64,000 nucleotides of DNA from Ahaetulla prasina (Eukaryota; Chordata; Lepidosauria; Squamata; Colubridae): contig NC_080540.1 of NCBI RefSeq assembly GCF_028640845.1, positions 135,250,420 through 135,314,419 on the forward strand. The letters are read 5' to 3'. Under the pieces are notes generated by a model. That model was not told the origin of the DNA and did not search any database. It saw nothing but the letters and a program-made list of their open reading frames with translations. Shown in pieces: positions 34,301-43,900 of the stretch (positions within the stretch are counted from its first letter, which is position 1; every line of letters starts with the position of its first letter). Position numbers and translations under genes: made by a program.

Positions 34301-37300
34301 TGAGAAATCTTGTGAGATAAAGGTGGCTGTTTCTTGGATCTCTTGCTTAAGTCATCCAAGAAAGCAGGCTTACTGGAGAGTTTAGGAGATGAGAATCCAA
34401 CAGCAGGTATGAGTTTGGGAAGAGGAGGAAGTATCCCGTTCTGAGTTTTGTTGTTGGAAACAAAGGTGTTGCGGGAAACAGGAACACCGGATTCCTCAGG
34501 GTCTGAAGCCTTCTTAACCTGAATTGTATCTTGTCTCTATGGAGAAGATAGACAGAAGTGCTGGATCAATAAAAATATCCATTGCACCACTATCTGCATA
34601 ATAGGGACATACACATGTACCTGAAAGATGAAAAGCTGACTATAATTCTAGTGGCCTTGCCAAATGCAATGGTTGCTGTTATATATATTAACCTAACTAT
34701 CTTAAGATTCAACCCCATTTGATCAACTAAAATAAGTTAAATGGAATCACTACAGATTACAGTGAAATTCTGCCGCCTCTGCACAAGTTCTCACAACAAT
34801 AAATCTGTACAGCTAGCAGCCAGATTTGAGAGAAATTAAAGGCAGAGCTAGATTTTTATTGTCTGGGGGCAGATCGTTTTTACTTAATAGCTATACTATA
34901 TGGATTCCTCTTCACTGGCCCAAATTGACTACTTGGAGGCAAATTTTCCCACCCATGTTTTCTCTCATAGATTCACACAGACACGTTAGACCAATTTTGG
35001 TGTGTGGCTCTAGTGTGCCACTCACTTTGTTTATCAGTGGTGATGCCAGGATACCATTAGTTGCACTTTTCTTCAAGTGATCAGAGGAGATGTTTGTTCG
35101 GCTGGGCATTGAGCAATTGCTTTTGGACACAAGTCCTTCAGGATTCTTCTTAGTGCTTGGGATCCTTAAAGAAAATTATATTATTTCATTAATTTGTTCA
35201 TAAATTTGCCTGATCCTTTGCCTTTCACTAAACATTTTTCTGAAGTACGCCCAGCAGCTAACTAGGAATAAGGGTAACTATTTGAACACTCGAAAATTGG
35301 GAGCCGCTGCCCCATGGGAGCATTTAGTTGCTATGTATTTTGTGTACATTACTCTGTGTAATAGAAGGAAGAGTTCTGAAGACTATTAAACTCAAAAGCA
35401 CTTGGGATTGAGGATGTCCACAAAAACATAGGAAGTCGCCTTACTCCACATCAACCCAGTCATGTATTCCGACTTTGTACTGTCTATATCAACGGGCAGC
35501 AAATCAGAGATGGAAACTTTTCCGTCCCAGTCTGAAAGTGCTGGGGATTGGACCCAGAATTTTTTTTCCCCCACCGCAAGCATGTTGGCCCTTCTCTAAC
35601 AGAAAGAATGGCTGGATGCCATGATACAGTGAACACATTTCTCAATAATTAACCAGGCCAATTCAGGTCATCAGTAGTACAAGGAGATACTTGCCACTAA
35701 GGCTACCTCCCAGCCATCCGGACTTGCAATGGCACCAACTAGGTTATCCCTAGTATGAATGTTATTGATTTTCATTCGATAATAATCTTGAGGTAGAATG
35801 CAATAAAATCCTATCAAATTTCACCAGCTTTTAAAAGGGCATAAAATAAGAAGGCATAAAACATGAATGGCCTAGAAGATACCAGTTCAGATATCGGGGT
35901 GACAGCAACAACACCCAAAGGGAAAGTAGGAGAAACTAATAACCACAAACATCTCTTACCTAAGATAGAAGAGTACATAGGCCTGCTGGTTGAGAACAAC
36001 TTTGATGTTGCTTGAATGTACTAGAGAATCATTCATCTGGTACCACTGCCCATTACTAGCCTAGATATACAAAGAAATAATAATTGGTCACAATCCCCTA
36101 GCAAATCATCATTATCCTCAAAAGATGTATTCATTTATTTCATTCATTTATTAGTTAGCAGCAAGGCAGGAAAATCAGCCCAAGTACAGCAATGTCTAAA
36201 GAGTAATACTGCAGATTATCTAAGAAGGTGGATAATGTCATACCTAATCCTAATATGCTTTGCCTTTGGTGTCTAGCTAATTTTAATGTTATTAGACTTA
36301 AGACATTAGGACAATCACTGTCTGGACTGAGCTCAACTGAGCTTATGATGTCACATCACTTCCAGTAATCTGTAGCTTGGACATCTCAGAAAATCCCCAA
36401 ATCACAAGTCCTTCAATAACCAAGGAAATTTGGAGATGGATCACAAGATACAGAAACATTCTGCACAGATATTAAGAATATCCACAGGGAGACAAAGTAA
36501 AAAAAGTTATGCTGGCACACGGCAATTTTGTGAACTTCTCAAAAGACACAGAAGTAAAGCCTCTCCCGCTAGGCTAAAGCACACTTATCAACTGTTACCC
36601 ATGGCCCAGCGTATCAACAAAGACCCACCTTGACATAGCAGTAGTAATGCCCTGCATGGCAGCTGTATCCTGAATGCACAAGTACAGCGTAGAGGCCATA
36701 CCTGACAGGGTCCCCACTGCTCTGCGACATGTAAGGACGAATATTCAGGAATTCAGGGTAACCCACGTCCTACATGAGAGAAAGAGTCCGTAAGAATGTG
36801 TTCCACCTTTTACCGATCTGCATAAAGAGCACCAGCCTCACCAGGCACAAGTCAGTGATCTATAGATTGAACTATCTATAGACTGGATTGAGCTATCTAT
36901 CAGATTGACATCCACTCTTAAGGAAGTCAGAGGTACTGGCCATCTAGATTCACCCAAGCCCTCTTTCTGAGAAGGGACCACCCTCCCCCTTTCCTGATCA
37001 CCTTGGTAATCTTGCCCCCACTGAAGTTGGCAAAGCGCTTGAGGGAGATGGTAAGGACATTAGAGGCCCGGTGGATAGTAAAACGCTTGGTGGCTGGAAC
37101 TTTCTTCTTGCATCTGCATGAAAGAGAAATGGGTAAGTTCTATACACCTGCTCAAAACATGAAGTACTTGAAACACAGAGCCAGTCCCTAAACGTCTATC
37201 CTCAATAGAGGGTGCAGCTTCTGGACTGCCACACACAGAGGCATGTTTGAAGCATCTCAGTCTGCCATGTACCTGAAAGGAAAACAGCCCTAAATTTAAG

Positions 37301-37899
37301 GCCACTCCAAAAGAAAAGCAGTTATAAAAAGTCTCCTGCTTCCATTACTAGGCAAATATGTAATTTTTCCCCAAGATAATGTTGCAGGATCCAATCTGGA
37401 TCAATCACCAGGACCAGTGTCAACTTCGAACCGAACCTGGCAACAGCCATCTTTCTTTTCCCCAGTTGCCGCACAGAGGGGGAAGGAGGTTGGAATGCAT
37501 TACTAGACGCAACAGAGAGCTTTCTCGTGAGAACCAAGGTCACCTCTACTGGCAACATAAGGTTGGGGAAGAAGTGCCTGAAGAGCCCGCCAATTAATCC
37601 AATTGGCCAACGTGACCTATGACACTTGGGGATGGGGTTATTTCCTGTTTACTTTTACTGAAACTGCAGAAAAGATTTAGCATTGGTTTTCTTTCAAAAC
37701 TGTGCCGATATGATGTACCCAATAAAGAAGACCTTTGAGAAGGATCATAGTTTCAGAGTTCTGATTTGCTTGGGTCCATTAGTCGGAGTCTTGACACAGA
37801 GGTTTTGTCTTGGGAGTTTGGAAGACAAAACCTCTGGCCCCAGTGACCGACCCAGATTGGATCCTGCAATCCTTTTCTTTCTTTCTTTTTCTTTCTTTT

Positions 37900-37970
<71 letters not shown>

Positions 37971-40900
37971 CTTTCTTTCTTTCTCTCTTTCTTTTTCCTT
38001 CCTTCCTTCCTTCCTTCCTCCCTCTCTCCCTCCATGTATGTATGTATGTATGTATGTATGTATGTATGTATGTATGTGAAGGCCTTGGTTAAGCCTTGAT
38101 CATTTGTTCAGCAACTATTCGAAGTTCCAATGCTGCTGAACAAGATGATTTAAAGCCAGATCTCAAGGGTTTAGCATCCCCCCAGTCAGATGATCACAAT
38201 TCAGGTGTTTCCCAGCCAGCTCACAATTACAATTGCTGCAGCATCCCAGTCACGTAAATCCATTTGCAACCTTCACTGCCAGCTTCCAACAAGCAAAGTC
38301 AATGGGGAAGCCAGCAGGTCACAAATAGCGATCATGTAACTGTTGGATGCTGTGACTCTGCAGGATTCACTCAATGATCACAACTTGAACTGCCAGCCTA
38401 AGTCAGCAGAGACACATGACATTGTGCTTTAGGATTGTGTCACTTAACCAGGTCCCAATAAACATTGTTAAATGGGAACTACCTATATGTCTAATTATGT
38501 GAAGAGAAACTGTTTATACACATAGCAGACAAATCAAGAGGGAAGTCAAGGAAAAAAAGTAACTCACTTGGCACACATGTAGGCATTCTCCCCACTCAAG
38601 ACATCAGCTTTTACAAATAATTCTAACGCCCGTACAATGTTGGCTGCTTGCTGTAATAAAAAGAGAGAAGAGGGAAATTTAAAGAAGTTTCAGCTTGAGC
38701 ACCTAGAAGTTCAGACTAGAGGGAAGTAACCTTTATCTCCCTGAGAGCCATCTCTAGTGCTTGGGCTCAAAGATATATCTATAATCATATGCATTCATAT
38801 GCACAGACAAACAAACATATGTCCACAGGCAGGCACACAAACTTATCCCCTAACAATCTTTCTCTTCATTTGCCTGCCCCCAGGCAAATAAATGTTATTT
38901 ATCAATGTTGCAACTACTATTGTGTAATAACATAGTGCAGTATCCTTTTTGGGTATTCCAGATTTAAGTGAGGGGAATAAACCTGAAAAGCAAGCTGGGC
39001 AAAAGGATTATAGTCTTCCAGAAGTGGGTGTGCCCTAGCTACTTCCTCCTAGTAGCATTTTAGCGGATTTTACTCCTTTTTATAAAGGACAGCTGCCTTT
39101 TTCTGCGAAGGCCATGAGCTTTAAGAAACGGTATGCTTGGAACAGCTTCTTGTAAATATATCTACCCCATGGTTTAAAACAATTCAGAAGCTGGCCTTCA
39201 ATATTTCACTGCTTTCACAACGGACAATTAGATGATACCATCCTTTGAGTTGGATTTTAAAGAAAGAAAACAAGAGAAATAACAATGCTGGCATACCCTT
39301 ATTTCCAAAGCCACATCCAGGTATGGGTCGTAAGTATCTGAAACACTCTTGCACACGGAGCACTTCACTGCAAAGAAAGCAGAACAGTTGCTTGCCTGTT
39401 CTTCATGGTCACAGCTCCCTGACAATGTCACCTTTCATAATGAGACAACGAGGCATGAGGCTTCCGTCTCTGCATCTAGCAAAATCAGCACTGAAATCAG
39501 CTAAGCAACCAGATGCTTAGTATCCCCTCCGTAGCCTTGAAAGAGGTCAAAAACTAAAAGGAAACATCTACAGCAAGAATGTCAAAGTCAAGGCCCACTG
39601 GCTGCATCCGGCCCACAGGGGGCTTAGATCTGGCCCGTGGGGCCGCCTTGGAAACAGTGAACGACCAGCCCATGACAGTGTCTCTGCCAGCAAAAATGGA
39701 AACTGAGAGGGCCATGCGCTGCTCTCCCGAGCTCCATTTTTGGCTGCAACGGCCTCCTGCAACAGTCTGCCAGAGAAAACAGAGCTCAGAAGGGCCGTGC
39801 TGGCAGAGTCCTCGGGCCACCACAGGCGCCCGCAACTTTGAACTGGCCACGCCCACCCACCCAAAGTTCAAACACAATCCAGATGTGGCCCTCAATGAAA
39901 TCGAGTTTGACACCCCTGGTCTATAGTGTCTGGAAAGCAACTACAAATCAACTGAACCTATAGAGGTATAATTGGGCACTGAAGGAAATTTTGGAGATAC
40001 CATATTATAACAAACTTTGTCAAAATTTAAAACTACAGGAACATGGAAAGGAAACCTCCCAGCACACCCTCATCTGGGGCCTCGCTAAGCTGCGCTCACC
40101 ACGAGATCGGAGGTAGCCTCCAAAGATCTGGTGCACCAATGTAGTAGCTTGAGTCTGACGATCCAACCTGAAAAGACAAGCAACCAGGTGACTAGATTTC
40201 AGAAATGCTTTCATTTAAAACAGGGGTCCCCAAACTCTTCTGCGCATTGATCTCTTCATTAGGTTTCAGATGGTTCATTCACCCCCAACATTTATTATAT
40301 GAAAATGTAATAAATACAATGTTAAACTATAGAACCATAAATAATAACAATAATAATCAATAATCCCATTGATCCTTGGAGGTCAATACTGATCACTGGG
40401 GAACTCTGATTTAAACTGGGTGGCCTAAAAAAGGATTAGGAATGTTGCTATGCTACATTTTCCAGGAATTGTAACCAGCATGGCCTGTAACGTGGCATGA
40501 TAGGGGATGTAGTTCAAAACTATCTGATAAAAATTCTTCACTTATGAGTTAAAACACAAGCAATCAAAATCACCAAGCATGAATTTCCTCCTCTCAAAGA
40601 GCAAAGAATATCTGTAACTCTGGGTTAAACTGGGTTAAACTGAAGGGTTTGGGGGTTTCTATGAGCTCCTCAAATGTTTTTGTTAACAGTGCACTGGCGA
40701 TATTATCTAGCTTGGTAACAAAACATCTTCAAGAAAATGACCAAGCTAAGAGAACACCAAGAACATAACATGCCATGGTGGCGCAGTGGTTAGTGTGCAG
40801 TACTGCAGGTTACTTCTGCTGACTGCCCAGCTGACTGCAATTTGGCAGTTCAAATCTCAAGGTTGACTCAGTCTTCCATCTTTCTGTGGTGGGTAAAACG

Positions 40901-43900
40901 AGGACCCAAATTGTTGAGGGCAATATGCTGACTCTGTAAAACCGCTTAGAGGGCTGTAAAGCACTGTGAAGCAGTATATAAATCTAAGTGCTATTGCTAT
41001 TTCTTCCTTTGATAGGAATGTTTGCTATCCTTAAAGCAAGGGTTACTTGCTTTAATATTTACTTCTATAGCAAGGAAAGGAAGATCTAGTCACTATTGTT
41101 CATGTAGCATGCGTTTTTCTCCTTCCCCATATTTGGGAAAGCTAATCCTCCAGTACGCAAATTTAATGAGAGGCCACAATTACAACATCAGTTCAACCGA
41201 GTGTTCTCTCCCAAGCACGCAGCCAAGTGAGCTAGTTGTTCATACCTAGTGTAACCGTTGAGGCAAGCCTTTTGCATGGCATCAATGGTGTAGCGCAAGA
41301 ACTCATGAGCATCCTCCTGACTACCAAAACGGAAGTGTCGTGCAATCTCTGTCAAAGGAGATAAAAAAAGAACTTCTTACAGAATACCTCAGAACAGTTT
41401 CAGAAACAGATGTCATCATTGAACCCAGCCTGGAAGCTCAGAAGTTTTTCCTCATAAACTGACCACCTCCGAAACCAAACTCTGCGCCTATGTTGATGAG
41501 TAAAACAAAAAATAAAATATAGTAAAAAATGTTTTTGAAATAGCCAGTTTGGTCTAATGGCTAAGGCAATAGGCTAGAAAGTAGAAGACTCTGAGTTCTA
41601 GTCCAGTTTTGGTCATGAAAGTCAGCTGGGTGACCTTGAGCCAGTCACTCTCTCTCAGCCCAGTCCACCTCACAGGGTTGTTGTTGTTGTGGGGAAAATA
41701 AGAGGAGGAAGGCTTGTTGGATATTATCACTGCCTTGAGTTATTTGTAAAAATATAAATAAAATAAAAAAATAAAAAAATAAAATAACATTTTTATGTTT
41801 CACCCTTACAATCTTTGAGATGTGTTCAGTTATATCTTGGAAAATCCTGAAAAAGAGCATCTTTGGAGCACAACTTTTACACTGATGGCTGACGTGTCTT
41901 AATGCTTCACTTTGTAATCATAAGTTCTAGAAATCTTGCTTAAAAAACAACAACCAAACACCATTCACATGTGAAATGGTCAACATCTTAAAAGGATTGC
42001 TGGTCTCTTGCCCTGTGTGAACTGGACAGGTAGACAGTATTCCAACCCCCTGCTTACTTTTAAGATCTCTGATGAAGGACACAGGTTTGATGGCATTACC
42101 ACTATTGGCAAAAGCCTGGATCATGTGATTCTGCATTATGCACATCATGCAGAAGCCTCCCTGGTGACCTGGAAGAGAAAAAAAATCACAATTGGCTATT
42201 TTCATCAATAGCTACATTATACAGTCTGTTGTATCACTTTTTTTTGCTAAAAGCAAAATAAAGATAGAACCTGCACTTGAAACCCTCACTTTACTGAAAT
42301 AGCCTACCTATTGAGTTGTGATCAGACCTATACAGACCATCAGTCTGTCTCTCTGTCCATCCATCCATCTTCTCTCTTTTCCTCTTTTATCTGCTGGCTA
42401 AAGGCTATAATAAACAATATAGATTGATAACATGGACAGTTTAATAACTTCCTATCTTGACTCCAAGCTTCTCTGCCACATACCTGTAAATCTCAATGCA
42501 ATGTTACCCATTAAATAGCTCAGACAGGCAAACACTACTCAAACAAGGGGAAAAATTTCTAAAGTATGTGCATTAAACTGTTGGCATCTTTTGAGCACAA
42601 AATAATCCTTGCTGCTATTTAAATAGCTCATTTGACTTTTAAAACAAAACCACCAAAGCTGCCATCTACCTATCTCTACCTAGTCATAGATGTACACTCT
42701 CCAATTAAGGGGTCAGTACCACTAGTAAGGAAGGGATGGCATAGTGAGGAAAGCAACTCTTACGTAAGGCTGACTCAAGACCTTCACAGCTGCTAGCATA
42801 CTCTGCCAGTCTCCCATCACAAAGTTTGATGCAATGAAAAGCAGCTGGTGGCTGGAACGTGATACAGCACCGCATGTGGGCTAACCTTGCATTACTCACC
42901 CTTCCCCTATCCCCACAAGCCAAGAAAAACCCACCCATTAAGCTCACACAACATTGCAGACCCATTAAAGATAGTCCTCGACTTACAACAGCTCATTTAA
43001 AGTTACACAGGCACTGAAAAAAGTGGTTTATGACCATTTTTCACACTTATGACCATTGCAGCATCCCCATGGCCACATGATTTACACTCAGGTGCTTGAC
43101 AATCGGTTCATACCTATGACGACTGCAGTGTCCTGGGATCATGTGATCATCTTTTTGACCTTTTAACAAGTGAAGTTAAGGGGGGAAGCCAGGTTCTCTT
43201 AACCGTGTTACTAATTTAACAACTGCAGTGATTCACTTAACAAATATGGCAAGAAAAATCATAAAAGAGGCAAACCTTAACAAATTTCTCACTTAATAAC
43301 ATATGTTGGGCTCAATTGAGGCTGTAAGTTGAGAACTACCTGTATTACAATTGGGTTCAAAGTAATTCTTTGTCACAAGAAGCACTGCGCCTAGATTTCA
43401 GTTACAGAAATCAAAGGCCCCAGTAATCGAACATATCCAAATCCTAAACAAAAAACCTCAAATGCAGCAGAATCTAAAATCACAGCCTAACTTCATTATA
43501 TAACATTTTCTTAAGAGAAAATTACTTAAGATATTTCCTAATGTTTTAAATACATTGAGATTCTTCCCATGTAAGTATGTTAAAGCATAACCTCATATAC
43601 GATATTGGAAAAATCCAAATGTTTTCCTCAAAACACTATCAGAATAGAGGAATCAGAAATTTGTAATTATAAATCGTAGAGCAATTCAAAAAATAAGCTC
43701 CGATCAAGGGGGAAAAAAAGATTTCCACATCAAATGGGCAGAATTATAGAATTTGAAATTATATTTTGGAAAAATAACATCATCATCGTTTGAACAACAC
43801 TTCTGAGTGGTCAAATATTTTTACTTGCCTGATCTTGATATGATCCTTACTACAATCCTGTAATGTAAAAGGGCATAACTTCCTCCCACAATGCATGAAC

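Noticed and set aside
37683..38099. Phe/Leu/Ser-rich frames that look like membrane segments
   Set aside because: They are translations of the CTTT microsatellite.
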